From the NCBI GenBank assembly GCA_012934845.2, contig WNNJ02000319.1, positions 1-64,000 on the forward strand: 64,000 nucleotides of DNA. Direction: 5' to 3'. Below, piece by piece: positions 9,351 to 20,620 of this stretch. The translations under genes were made by a program, and so were the position numbers. Origin of the DNA: Pomphorhynchus laevis (taxonomy: Eukaryota; Acanthocephala; Palaeacanthocephala; Echinorhynchida; Pomphorhynchidae). Under the pieces are notes generated by a model that saw nothing but the letters and a program-made list of their open reading frames with translations, was not told the DNA's origin and searched no databases. The number at the start of each line of letters is the position of its first letter. Positions within the stretch are counted from its first letter, which is position 1.

Positions 9351-11239
9351 GTATAGTGTCTATATAGTGTCCAATAGTGTCAAACAGTTTCAAAGGTATT
9401 AAATTATGAGAAAGTATGAGACACGTTTCAATAAAATGTATAAATAATGCATTTTAATTTTAATAATTTTAATATAGAAGTCACAAATAATATATCACTT
9501 AATTAGTAAAAGGTATTAAAACTTGGTGTTGGTTTTAATTTAAAAAAATTTATTTAAAGACAAAAGATTTATAAAGACGTTACAAAATTCTTGAATATTT
9601 AGATAATTTACTTTTTGTATTTTGAACGTGTATTTTTGTTCACATTTTTATTTTAGATGTCTGATCTTGTGGTTGCAATGCTAACAACCTAAAAGTTACA
9701 ATAAATATTTCTTTTTTCGTTTCCAAGCGGTTATTGACGATAATATTAAACATTTTACCTCAAACATTACTAAGTAGATATTAAATATACAAACACAAAA
9801 CCAAATTGAAAGCAATAATCTATCTAGAGATGTCTTGTTAGAATGTCATGCAAGAAATGTCTTGTCCTGTTAGAATGCTTATCCAGAATTCAAACAAAGC
9901 ATCCTAGCCTTCATCATTACCAATCAGTGGATTCTATATTTGGTCAAACATAATTAACGATCCAATAAATTGTAATTCTTATTACAATTCAAGTATTAAC
10001 TCCTTCAAGTTTATAATTTAATATTAAAATATGTTATTTAATTAATCTTGTACTTTTGGTATTATTAAAAAATGTTAAAATAGAAATTAAAATGTAAATC
10101 AATGTCATTTGCAAATCTGAGCAAGCGCCAATCTTGCGGACTTGTTATTAGTTGAAAAAGTGCTTCGCGTATAGACGGTAATAACACCGTCGCTTTATCT
10201 ACTGTCATTCCTTGTCGTGTATGATGGAATTAGTCAATATTATGTAATTAACCCATTCTCCTTATGCGAAAACGTGAATTAGCCAGTTGACATGTCTATC
10301 GAAGTGAGGAATTCTGGAAATTTCCGTCCGCCACGTACCCGTTCGCCACGTTGATCATAACCTGCAGCTCAGCATCTAGAGTGTTCTTTCTCAAGAAAGA
10401 ATACAGTTATTCAACGATAAACCCAGTTGTTCAACTGGGTTTCTATTCAACGAACTAAATGGTCATTTAATAACAATAATAAACATTTTATAATAAAAAT
10501 ATATTATCAAAAATACTACCACCACTCCTTGATAAGTTGTACTATCATAGATCATGAAGTAAACATCACGTGTTATGCCCTAGAATTTAAAATTGACATT
10601 TGTCATGTAAGAATAAGTTCATATTATGACTAAATTATAGTGCAAATTCCGTAGTAATGCCTTTTACGTTTCTCAACACCTAATACGTTGTTGATTGTTT
10701 TTATCAGATATTTGTGACAACAGAAAAAATACCAAACTAACAGACATTAAAAGCGTAATTGTTTGAAAATGATTAACTATTTGGAGAATGAAAGAGAAAG
10801 AAGAGCAGAAATTCTTCTCTACTCCGACAGAAAAGACAGAAAAGGCACGGTGATTAAAGCAGTAAATTGCAATAAATGACCAGGCATTGTGGTAGGAATT
10901 GACTGGCTGAAAACTATCATTAAATACATCGATATATTTCTAAATTATCTGTTATCCATGTAAATGCTAATTATCTGCATGAAAATAGGAATAATTGTTT
11001 TTATTTAAAAATGAAAACGCTATTTATACAAAAAAATCGTTTTTAACAAAATCTATGTGTGTCTTTGTTAACGATCAGATGGAAAATATGGTAAAGTCGT
11101 CGTAAAGCAACAATACAAATAAAAACCTTTTGATAGTGATATAATTTTAATATAATTTAACATTAAATGCGTTTTTATCAGATTTTTAAAGTTTAATTTG
11201 CATTCGACGAGAGAGTGGCTACATTATAATATATAATAA
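9351..11239. other. AT-rich region without recognisable gene
   Basis: No convincing ORF; the longest open stretches are below 70 codons and lack recognisable motifs. Two adjacent perfect hairpins are visible: TTCTTTC/GAAAGAA (10384-10401) and AAACCCAGTTG/CAACTGGGTTT (10419-10442). The stretch at 10130-10400 is more complex in base composition than its surroundings and could belong to an old unrecognised element or host DNA. Confidence 0.5.
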
Positions 11240-11395
11240 TAATGTAGAGGAAATTTATTAGGGCACTGCGTCTCTCGACTTGGCCAAATGAAAGAAATTA
11301 AATAAAACATTGTGCAACGACTTCATTTGAGATAATATCAATATTTGATAGTCCACCGCTAGTTCCCAACAGGCAAAAGAAATTTAGCAGGTTTA

Positions 11396-14245
11396 TCAGG
11401 TTAGCCGTAAACTTAACCTATCGATCTCCTTCAAAGATTTTTGCGCTAACACCGGGCACTCAAATACGTGGGATAAAGACTCACATCTATCACCACAGAA
11501 AAAATACATACACGAAACTCCACGTTTATGGACAGGTATGCGAGTGCAACAAAACTTGTCGTGATATCCGTGTAAAGAAACCCTCCAAACGAGGGGGCGT
11601 TTAGAAGCACACGGAGACTGCCAACTCGTTTGCGTATTAACTGGTGAAGTGTACAGATGATGATCTAGCTTGCTAACCTTATCTGTAAAGTCTTTTTTAT
11701 TTTGAATATAATGTACCGTATCTTGTGCTCCGATCATATTTCGTAAATACTCCGTACATAACTCGACTTTAGATAAAACATAAACCGCAGTCGTCGAGCA
11801 CTTTGGAGAGACGCCTACAACACGCTTAATGAATCTGCCTTTACATTTGTCGATCTGCGCAAAATTAGCCGTCGTGAGGTCCGTCCAGATTGCTGAAAGC
11901 GCGTACGACAAAATCGGTAGAAGCATGACATGAAAATACTGAAGAGCACCACCAAAGGAAAGCTTACCTAAACATTTAACTCGCGAAGTGGCTATGACGA
12001 TTTTCGCACATTTCTTTTCGATATGAAGCTTAAAAGACCACCTACTTGTCAATAACATCCCCAAATACGTGTATTGATTACTGAACTCTACCTTCCTGCT
12101 GTTTAAACTAATCTCGTCATGTGAGCACAATCTGCCACCTTTACGAAACTTTACTACCTTTGTTTTATCGATATTGACTTCAATTAGATTATTTGAACAG
12201 TAGTTAGCTAGAGCAGTGGTTACGTTTTGAGCCGATTCCAGATCTTTCGTTAGAATAACTAAGTCGTCCGCGTAAAGAACAGAACTTGAAGTTTGACATT
12301 CGTTTCTCAGATGAGACGGCAAATCATGGATATAAACAGAGAAAAGGATAGGGCTGAGCGGATCTCCCTGCATCACACCGCGGCTAGCAATTATTGTGTC
12401 TGATGAAGTAAGTCCGTCGAAGACATTTAATGAATTGGCATAGAGGATATTGCCTAAGAGTTTCAGCATACGACCAGATATCCGGAAATCCATCGACAAT
12501 TTACGGGTGAGTATTTCTCGATTAACCGAATCAAAGGCTTTTTTAAAGTCAACAAAGATAGCATATAAATGACTCTTGCGTTCGAATTGTAATAACACTT
12601 GTTCACGAACTACCTTGATTGCATCCACCGTTGATCGGTGAGGTCGGAAACCAAATTGTTCTGGCGGCAACAGATAATCACGGTGTTTCGATAATCGATT
12701 GGTTATAAGAGTGGACAAAAATTTATAGGTATGGTTTAGCAGGGCAATTCCACGGTACGAGTTGGTATCACTTATATCCCCTTTACCCTTATACATGATT
12801 TTTATTACAGCTTGCTTCCATGACACCGGCATTTGATAACCGTATAGGATACAATTGAATAAATGTAGCCAATAACTCGATAATAAATAAAAGGAATCTT
12901 TAATTTGTTCAACACAAAGTTGGTCAGGGCCGGCCGCCTTATTATTAGACATAGAAAAGAGAGCAAGTTCCAATTCGGGTAATGAAAATGGAGCATTTAG
13001 TTGGTCATTGTCACTGTCCAAGCATGACAGTGTTATCAGCGCATTATTATTACGACACATTGGGAGGTCATGTGAATTAACGAGAATATCGTTAAAGTGC
13101 TTAAACCAACGGTTCATCGGGATGCCGGAGGTACTAACATTGTTTTTTCTTTGCAGTTTCCAGGGGCATCGTTCTGCTTGTCGCAAGCGTTTGTATTCTT
13201 CCTCTAATAATATTGATTCGCGAAATTTTGATAACATCGTACAATACACACGCCGTAAGAAAATAAAATTCGTATTAATATCATGATCAAACCGCCGGCT
13301 TCTGCCCATAAATATGAGCTTTCTCCGTAGCTGTACAAGGTGTATTGGCTTACGATGTATCTTGTTCCCATAATGTTGAGAATTGCGATTAGAGAGTGGA
13401 TGACATGCGGTGAGAAGGCATTCACTGATTTTGGAGAAACTTGCTTCTATTTCAAATGCATTTAGAAGATCTACTGCGTCTTTAATCATATTATGATTCA
13501 AATTCCTGAAACAAAGTTTTCTGCTAATTTGTGAAGGCAAGGATTTCTCTATTGGCGTGTTAATATGATTTTCTAGAATGAAAGATACAGGTTTGTGTTT
13601 GCGGAGTAGAGCCCATTCGGATGCAATCTCCAGTTTAACCTTTTTGACGCTAACATTTGTAAATATGAAATCGATGCAACTTCGCCCATTGTGAGACTCA
13701 TAAGTCCATCCTTCTACGGGTACGTGCAACTCAAGACCAAACTCACTAAAAAAGTATAACAGTTGCTTAAGTTTAGATGGGATAGGGTTCATGAAACGTG
13801 CATTAAAATCTCCCGCAACGATTATGGAATTTTCAGAAGATAAATCACTTAAAAAAGGCGAAACTTCATCGATGATATCACAAGCCGACATCAATGGGTT
13901 AAAATAGCAACCTATTAAAAGAATACTACATGAAACTATACATATTACGTTAGATGACTTTTTAACTTCCCAGTTTGTAAAGCTTGAACTAACAGCAATG
14001 GACACGCCACCGAAGGGTCGACCACGGTTACCCAACGATGCTGGGATATTAAAAGTGTAATAGTTAGGTAAAGACACCAATTGAGTTGAAAGAGTTTCAG
14101 TAAGGACTATTAAATCAAACGAAGAAAACCAGGAAGTTATGCCCGCTGATATTAAATAATTTAGTCCCTCAACATTAAATAGGAGTAATCGGAGTAAATT
14201 TGACTTATTGGTCTGGAAGTAAGTTCGAATACTATCTTGGGCTAG
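11396..14245 (-). CDS. LINE1 ORF2: AP endonuclease and reverse transcriptase
   Basis: The open frame runs from the codon after the TGA (14248-14246) to a stop at 11396. Endonuclease: LFNVEGLN (Asn) and DLIVLTET (Glu) lie before position 14080, then GGVSIAVS, VAGDFNAR (Asp/Asn), SCIDFIF and the final His in RKHKPVSF. RT: YRGIALLNHTYK, EQFGFRPHRST, IFVDFKKAFDSV (motif A), GVMQGDPLSPILF (motif B), VLYADDLVIL (motif C). The C-terminal CMYFFCGDRCESLSHVFECP is a Cys/His knuckle. There is no ATG before the endonuclease Asn and Glu: the first in-frame ATG is well inside the domain (NPLMSAC), so translation must enter from ORF1 or start at a non-ATG codon. It cleaves target DNA and copies the RNA by target-primed reverse transcription. 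Confidence 0.9.
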   Translation of the reverse strand, partial: LAQDSIRTYFQTNKSNLLRLLLFNVEGLNYLISAGITSWFSSFDLIVLTETLSTQLVSLPNYYTFNIPASLGNRGRPFGGVSIAVSSSFTNWEVKKSSNVICIVSCSILLIGCYFNPLMSACDIIDEVSPFLSDLSSENSIIVAGDFNARFMNPIPSKLKQLLYFFSEFGLELHVPVEGWTYESHNGRSCIDFIFTNVSVKKVKLEIASEWALLRKHKPVSFILENHINTPIEKSLPSQISRKLCFRNLNHNMIKDAVDLLNAFEIEASFSKISECLLTACHPLSNRNSQHYGNKIHRKPIHLVQLRRKLIFMGRSRRFDHDINTNFIFLRRVYCTMLSKFRESILLEEEYKRLRQAERCPWKLQRKNNVSTSGIPMNRWFKHFNDILVNSHDLPMCRNNNALITLSCLDSDNDQLNAPFSLPELELALFSMSNNKAAGPDQLCVEQIKDSFYLLSSYWLHLFNCILYGYQMPVSWKQAVIKIMYKGKGDISDTNSYRGIALLNHTYKFLSTLITNRLSKHRDYLLPPEQFGFRPHRSTVDAIKVVREQVLLQFERKSHLYAIFVDFKKAFDSVNREILTRKLSMDFRISGRMLKLLGNILYANSLNVFDGLTSSDTIIASRGVMQGDPLSPILFSVYIHDLPSHLRNECQTSSSVLYADDLVILTKDLESAQNVTTALANYCSNNLIEVNIDKTKVVKFRKGGRLCSHDEISLNSRKVEFSNQYTYLGMLLTSRWSFKLHIEKKCAKIVIATSRVKCLGKLSFGGALQYFHVMLLPILSYALSAIWTDLTTANFAQIDKCKGRFIKRVVGVSPKCSTTAVYVLSKVELCTEYLRNMIGAQDTVHYIQNKKDFTDKVSKLDHHLYTSPVNTQTSWQSPCASKRPLVWRVSLHGYHDKFCCTRIPVHKRGVSCMYFFCGDRCESLSHVFECPVLAQKSLKEIDRLSLRLT

Positions 14246-14248
14246 TCA
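14240..14248 (-). promoter_or_regulatory. TGA-CTAG stop context between LINE1 ORF1 and ORF2 (candidate readthrough)
   Basis: On the minus strand the ORF1 stop reads ATA TGA CTA GCC. ORF2 continues in the same frame for 56 codons with no stop before its first possible TTG. UGA followed by CUA (often CUAG) is the well-known efficient readthrough context of alphaviruses and several animal genes. That this LINE uses it is inference. Confidence 0.65.
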
Positions 14249-15313
14249 TATGGATATCTCTTCAGCCCCAGATTTATTCTCATCGGTAGCCTTTTTGGAA
14301 TAACTTGGCACTACGCGACAATCTTTAATGCGATAAACAATGTTAGGATTTTCAACACGTTTCTGATGAAGTTCTTCCCGTAACGATCTTTGAATCTCAC
14401 GCTCTGGGAGGGACAAGTCTGCATTCACAAAAACATCATGGAAATTCGTCGAATCTTTCAATAAGTAAGATCTTGAAAGCAGCTGAGTAACGGTGGACTC
14501 GTCGACAGTCATTAAGAGCCACGGTGGTTTATCAACTCGTTTTGCTGAGAAACGCCGTAGTTTTACCTTGTTATCAGAAGGCAAATGCACACCTAGCAAA
14601 GAGCAAATTTCCTTAACTAATCGAAGATCATCACCCGACTGCCTAAGACCACGGATAATAACATTCGAAAATCTCTGTGAATCCCTACTAAACGTTTGCG
14701 CCAGTTTTAAAGGAGTAGAGTCAATTCTCGTAGCATGTGAGGCAGCTAGAACAGTGCGTGATACCTCTTTTCTAATTATACTGGCGAACGTTTGTTTAAG
14801 TGGGATATGGGAAGTTATATTAGATGTCAATTGCTGAACACTAGCAGGTGTAGATATGGCTTGCATGTGTTTCATTTCATTTACCTCAGAGACAAGAGAG
14901 TTCAAAGATTGTTTAGTGGCATCAAGATCAACACGTAGTTTATTAATGTGAAATGCCGCACAGGATCCGCAGAAAAAGTCCTGCAAAAAGAAATTTCTGT
15001 TTACCTGTTTGGGAACTCTAACATGAGTGTGCAGTGGACATCCAACTTGAGTACATCCGATTTCCAAACTGACGTACTCAATATGTGTGCTTTTTGAGTC
15101 TTCGTTCGAGGATGGCATTGACGAATCAGATAAAGCTGACGGAAGGTTATTGTCCTGTGCCAATGAAACATTTCGATTTGTACATTTCGACCCATGAAGA
15201 CAGTTTAGACAGAGCTTCCCTGCTTTAACGCACATACAATTTTTGCAGACTGCGTTTGATCCATTGCATGGGCAACAATGCGTCCCGGAACCGCTCGGGT
15301 TTGCGCGAGGCAT
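14246..15313 (-). CDS. LINE1 ORF1: RNA-binding protein with N-terminal cysteine cluster, 355 aa
   Basis: Starts MPRANPSGSGTH and immediately has a cysteine cluster: CCPCNGSNAVC, KNCMCVKAGKLC, LNCLHGSKC, TNR, resembling CXC-type zinc-binding motifs. A second group, CGSC at about 114-120, follows a GCTQVGCPLHTH patch. Residues about 130-150 are heptad-like (DATKQSLNSLVSEVNEMK) and may form a coiled coil. The C-terminal half (FSNVIIRGLRQSGDD to DCRVVP) has the layout of LINE ORF1 RNA-binding domains: NVIIRG, a PPWLLMTV strand and VFVNADLSLPEREIQRSLREEL. The frame ends ISI-TGA, directly followed in frame by ORF2. The same cysteine cluster occurs in the RLE LINEs A, C and D. Confidence 0.85.
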   Translation of the reverse strand: MPRANPSGSGTHCCPCNGSNAVCKNCMCVKAGKLCLNCLHGSKCTNRNVSLAQDNNLPSALSDSSMPSSNEDSKSTHIEYVSLEIGCTQVGCPLHTHVRVPKQVNRNFFLQDFFCGSCAAFHINKLRVDLDATKQSLNSLVSEVNEMKHMQAISTPASVQQLTSNITSHIPLKQTFASIIRKEVSRTVLAASHATRIDSTPLKLAQTFSRDSQRFSNVIIRGLRQSGDDLRLVKEICSLLGVHLPSDNKVKLRRFSAKRVDKPPWLLMTVDESTVTQLLSRSYLLKDSTNFHDVFVNADLSLPEREIQRSLREELHQKRVENPNIVYRIKDCRVVPSYSKKATDENKSGAEEISI

Positions 15314-15420
15314 TGAATATTGCCTGTTGTACTAGTTGTTGTCGATCCTCTGTAAGTTCCTGGCTGATTGTAAGTAGCTGTAAAGTGCTTCGTTAGTATT
15401 ACGAAATTCCAATTCCTGAT

Positions 15421-16095
15421 TTTGTATTGTAAGATTTATAATAACCAAGATTCTCTTTGGCTTTCCAAATTCTTGTATGTTATTTTATTGTATGTTATTT
15501 TATTGTAAATAGTTATTTGTTAGCAGCTTAGAATTTCAATCCTAATATATAATAATAATATTAATATATAAATAGTTACTAAATTCTATAATATTTTTTA
15601 TAGTTTGTTCGAACATTTATAAATCATCAAGATAATTATCTGTTTTATCTTTTGATTTTCCTATAAATAAAATATTTTTAATTGCTACCGAGGGATTAAT
15701 TACTAATTAGATATTAAACCAAAATATAAAATACATTACAATATTAAAGTAATGCAAGATTATAACTAAATCGCTAATTTATCGAAGGAAGTAGCCATTA
15801 TTGATGTTCAATAAATTCTTCATTATTCAAGTTTTTTGGAATACCACATTTACCCTAACGGTAGAAATTATTGGCTATTAAAAGAGCCAGATTCCAATCA
15901 TTTGTTGTCCAGGAGCAAGAGTGTAGTAACTCATTGTACATCGACACATTTGGTTTTCGTTTGGTTATCCTACATGAAAAATGCCGCTTGGAGCTCATAA
16001 CGGCTTCCAACGAACTGGCCTTAAGAACGTGATTATTTATTACAAGTAACCATGTAATCTATCCGGATTATTCAAACTGAAACTAAAACGTAATC
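15421..16095. other. Non-coding stretch
   Basis: AT-rich DNA upstream of LINE1 with short simple repeats (TTATTGTATG repeats near 15480-15505, TAATAATAATATTAATATA near 15550). No gene seen. Confidence 0.5.
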
Positions 16096-16340
16096 AGTGG
16101 ACAAGTTTACTGTATATCGTGTTGCGATTGCAGTTGCTCATATGTGGGGCAAACATCATAGCAGTTGATCAAGAGAAGTAAACAACATCGATACACAATT
16201 TCTTGATCAATTAAGAAAATTGATCAGGAAATCTATATTTTTATCAGCCACATCCAGTACTTGGCAACAAATCTAATTGGAAACTCTAATTACCTATCAT
16301 GATCGAAATAACATGAAATTCTTTCATATCAGTGTCGTGT
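16096..16340 (+). pseudogene. Old PLE relic: GIY-YIG nuclease fragment
   Basis: One frame reads VYCISCCDCSCSYVGQTS, a stop, then QLIKRSKQHRYTI. This matches the core of C-terminal Penelope nucleases (VY.I.C..C...YVGQT...L..R..QH). A diverged rest including SHIQYLATNLIGN-like and HDRNNMKFFHIS-like reading follows. The fragment is short and decayed, with at least one stop. It is a different PLE lineage from PLE1 and PLE2. Confidence 0.55.
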
Positions 16341-16720
16341 ATATATATGGTTGTTGTGTGATTTTATTTTTGCTTGATAATAAAGCTATCGTTGAAAGCT
16401 AATATTATTTTATCTTTTTATAATAATTACTCGTATCTATAATCTGTATCAACCTCAAGCAAGTTCACTTTAATTCTAAAGCAAATCTTTAGAATTATTT
16501 ATATTATATTATATATTAGATAATACTAGCTTGTAGTATTATAGATAATAATATTATCTATAATATTATCAGATAATAATATAATATATAATATTATTAT
16601 ATATTATATTATATATTAGATTAGATAAGTGAGTCTAAATAAAGATAAATTATTATAAATAATAAATAATTATATAAGATTTTATACAATTTATATTTAT
16701 ATAAAGTTAAAATTTATAAT
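16341..16720. repeat. AT-rich palindromic tract
   Basis: Dense short inverted repeats of TATTA/TAATA type around 16490-16620 (ATATTATATTATATATTAGA occurs twice). It lies directly before a PLE1-like 3' end on the minus strand. No coding potential. Confidence 0.5.
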
Positions 16721-16930
16721 TGAAATTTAAAATAAAAATCAATTTTTATGAATTGACTAATAAATAATATACGTTGTATTCAAATAAGGAATATTGGTCA
16801 TCATGATGACTGCTGTTATCAGGTTTCGGCCTCTATTCATCAATCCTACATAGCAGCGGGTCCGAATACATGCTAATGACGTATTTAATCTTATAAAATT
16901 TGATTATCTAGTACATATTATTTTAATATA
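16721..16930 (-). repeat. Diverged PLE1-like 3' UTR relic
   Basis: Reverse strand shows the PLE1 tail in old form: AAATACGTCATTAGCATG, then GGACCCGCTGCTATGTAGG, GGCCGAAACCTGATAACAGC and TGATGACC. The CTGCT/AGCAG stem and the CATTAGC hairpin are kept, while the GGCCCC stem is only partly kept. No ORF is attached. Confidence 0.65.
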
Positions 16931-19900
16931 AGACATATTTAATAATATAAAAGTCATCAAAAAAAGTCAGCAATTGATTGAAAATTAGCAGAAAAATAAT
17001 AATGCCGTATCAATATTATATTTAAAATTTATTATATCTATATTTTATTTATGATATTATTTAATATATCTGATTACAAATTATATATCATTTTCATATA
17101 TATTCTATATTATGGAAACAGTATTTATAAAGTTTTTAAACAAATTGGCCAATTTAGATAAATTCCTCATTTATTTAGAATTTTAATTTCAATTTGTTGG
17201 CACTTTAGATAAAAAAATTAATGACTGAACAGCAAAATGTTTTGATCAATCTGATTAAATTGTATTTTACACTAAACTTAAAATAAGTGACAATTATATC
17301 AAGTAATAGACATAATCGATTAAGGAATCAACATTTTTGTGTTTCGTACTCAAAAGTTTTGTAATAAGAACGATTTTCATTTAAATATTACAAATTTTAA
17401 AAGTTCTAATTATTACTTAGCTGTATACAATAAAATTATTTTTAGCAACTTGAGATTAGTAGTACAGTTTCAATTAGCTCGATAAATTAAACTTCAAATA
17501 ATTTTAAAATGTTATTGATATTTGCTGACTGTAATAATCTGTAAACTAACTTAACATTTTTCAATGAGTATTCAATGAACAATTTGGTTTATGAAATTAT
17601 AATTAAATATTTTATCACAAGAGATAATTTAATGAGAAATGTCAAAGCCAACAAAAATATTCTAAAATAATTATTTTGTCGATTTTGTCTTGATAAAGCC
17701 TTAAACAAATAATTTGTTTTCATCTCAAAACTTTATTAAATGAATGTTGAAAATTTGTTTTATCAATGGACAATTTCCTTCAAATTTAAAAATGTTACCC
17801 TAAAAACTGAGAGAGATAGCAAAAGAACCAAAATTCACTTGAAAGTAAAAATTTATATTTCAATATTGTCCAACAAAATGATGAATGTGATAAACTTTAA
17901 TTTTCAAAATTTATACTTTAAATTCTACGATGTATAAATTCTATTTAAATACTTAAATACAAAAATATATTGATTTTGAGAAAATGCAACATAAGGGTTA
18001 TTCGCGCTTATGTATTTATTTGCATGAGTGCGAATTAAGAATGCTTATACAATGAAAAATTTTACGTTTAAATGCTGCATTTGCAAATATTAAAAGTTCG
18101 ATTTCAGTAGTTTGAATGTAAATTGAAAATGTCAAATTATTTGTTCAAAAAATATTATTTCAGTATTTTAGCCGGGATTGTGTATCAAACCAACTTTGCT
18201 ACTAGTGCGACAAACTAACTTTGTTACTAGTTAACAATAGATGAATTTAGCAAATGTTATTATTTGCAAAATGTTTCTGTTCTCTGACGTTCAATACACA
18301 TTTTACCATCTACATCGCAATGATTTTCACCAATGCAAGGATCGTTTGCCAAGCAATTTTACAATTGTTAGCAGACTATTGCGGTGAGCAATGTTTAATG
18401 CGATTTCTTAAACACTGATTCCTCCACCTGGCCAAATGTCCATAGATAAAATGACTTTTTTTTATAAAAATGATTTGCAAATATTAGTAATTAAATAATG
18501 ATAAGAGAGAAATAAACAACATATTATGCATCAGTATATATAATAACTATTTAGATTGTTCTTCAAAATAACTTAAAAACACAGTTTCTCTTTACACTAA
18601 TGAACTCAAAAGTATTTTCTTCCAACTACCACTCATTTTACAATTCGATCTACAATCATTGGATAATTAATAATCACTAATCGTTAAATTCTTGAACATT
18701 GCAATATCGTTTTGTGAAAATTTACATCTTTGAAACTGATTATTGTACACTGCTAATTATCTATAAAACTGAACCATTTGTTTATCTCGTGTGGATAATA
18801 TATACCATGTCTACCAAACATAAATATTCCATTATAATATTTAGAAATATAAAAAAACTTAATATTTCAACCGTGTTTAGTAAACAGTTCAATATTTTTT
18901 AATATTTAATCCCCAAGAAACCAATTTATGCTATAATAGGAGTACTATCAAAAATCTAATTAAAGAAAAGCAAGACGAGTGATAATGGAGTGATTTTGAA
19001 GTAACAAAGAAGATTTTTTAAAATTTCCGTTTCAAAGTATTCAATTGAAATAATTTTATTGAAAAATTTAAAGAATATATCGATGACACATATAAATATA
19101 AAAATATCAATAAGGATATGATATTTTAAAAATTCTGTTTGACATAGCATTTAATTAAAACTATTTTTTTGTAAATCTAAGAAAATATCGATAACACACC
19201 TACATTGTATCAACGCTAATTTAAAGTGCAACACGTTATTTAACCTTAGTGGTTTGAATAAACATTTAAGATGTTTATGAAAATAGCCCTTAAGAATCAC
19301 ATTCCGATGTGCGCATGTAGCTTTGTGATCCACATGTGATTACCAATCCACATCTGGAGTAGACATGCCATACCATTTTAGAAAGCACCCTTAAAAACAT
19401 CATTCACATGTGTGTAGCACTATCTTTGAAGTGTACACGTGATTAACACTCAACTTTTGAATGTTAATCTCATGACAGGCTAAATAATTTTTGGTAGGTA
19501 TCGTTAAAATATACTAGAAGACTATAAACTGGTTGATAAGAAATCAGAGGTTTGTTTGAAAAATATAGCAACGCGGAAGAAATTACTTCAATTTTAAACA
19601 CTTATCACTGAAAAAGAAACAGCTTACTCGAGCGATCCGTAGTCGCATTCTGACTTCCGAAGATAAATACAAAGTATTTTGCATGTAAATCATAAATATA
19701 GCAGGAATTTAATAATAAGGTGAATTTGATTTTTTTAACTTTTTTATTATGCACTTTGCTTTTGTCGTATTTTTTGAGCTATTAACAGTACGCTAAATTT
19801 CAGTATTGGTGTACCTCATCAGATACTAATTTACGTTTTGATCCTTTTAATGTTGGCTGACGATCATTCAACTCGTCGGCTGTATTGACAACTAGATTGA

Positions 19901-20270
19901 ATGAAAGAATTTCTTATTACATTTTGCCAATTTAATTAAAATCATTTCTGATTCAAAATTAAATCAGCGTTGTGAAACTAGCTACTGAAATATAGTGCAC
20001 TGATTTTCGCTTAAAAATATAGGATTTAAGCGGTATAGAATAAAAACGGTCATTAAAATTTCAATTACAACAACATAGTTATATCAACTTAAAATTAGGT
20101 TCTTATGATAGTATCTCGTCTTTAATTATTTTAAAAAGCGTATCTAAAATAAATCAATTTTAACGTTAACTCGAACGTAATTGTTCATTGTGTTGGCAAT
20201 AAAACAAACAGAATTTCGTTAAATAGAAAAATTACAACTTATTGATAATCAAATAATGGTACAACAAGAG
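16931..20270. other. 3.3-kb AT-rich region without recognisable gene
   Basis: No supported ORF; open stretches of 60-67 codons are low-complexity AT-rich. A short direct repeat (CAAACCAACTTTGCTACTAG / CAAACTAACTTTGTTACTAG) lies at 18187-18232. Degenerate tandem units of about 110 bp run from about 18995 to 19445, for example AATATATCGATGACACA / AATATCGATAACACA and CACATGTGATTA / CACGTGATTA. Confidence 0.5.
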
Positions 20271-20620
20271 AGATCAGATCAGTTTACTTAGTAAACGTAT
20301 TTTCTATTATTTATAAATTAAAAATAATGCTAAATAAAAATTAAATAATTAAAAAATAAACAATAAATAATTGTTTTTCAATGCTAATAATTACCTAATA
20401 TCAGATCAACTCACGGAGTCTACGTATTATATACTATTTATAAATTAAAAATAAGGAAATAATAAATAATTATATAAGATTATATAGAATTTATATTTAT
20501 ATCAAAATAATAATTATTATGTTAATATTATTTTTAAAAATTAAAGCATTGTTTTTATAAAGTTAAAATAATGCTAAATAAAAATGTTAACATATTTACG
20601 ATTCAAATTTTAATAAGGCA
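20271..20620. repeat. PLE1 3'-end relics
   Basis: Two diverged copies of the terminal motif on the minus strand: ATCAGATCAGTTTACTTAGTA near 20272 and ATCAGATCAACTCACGGAGT near 20400, each followed by the AT-rich ATTTATAAATTAAAAATAA tail typical of old PLE1 ends in this window. Confidence 0.5.

Larger units (their letters stand above)
11240..15420 (-). mobile_element. LINE1: APE-type non-LTR retrotransposon, apparently complete
   Basis: Minus-strand LINE with ORF1 (15313-14246), ORF2 (14245-11396) in the same frame after one TGA, and a short 3' tail to about 11240 ending near a TAA-rich stretch. Both ORFs are otherwise open and all main catalytic motifs are present, so the copy looks young. 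GC content and codon use differ strongly from the flanking AT-rich DNA. The clade is not certain: APE endonuclease, an RT with FVDFKKAF and YADD and a C-terminal Cys/His motif fit the Jockey/CR1/R1 or Tx1 broad group. Confidence 0.85.

Noticed and set aside
10427-10633. 68-codon ORF
   Set aside because: Starts inside a hairpin, low complexity, no recognisable motif.
17740-17937. Small ORFs in 16.9-20.3 kb
   Set aside because: Lys/Asn/Phe-rich low-complexity translations of AT-rich DNA with no motif.
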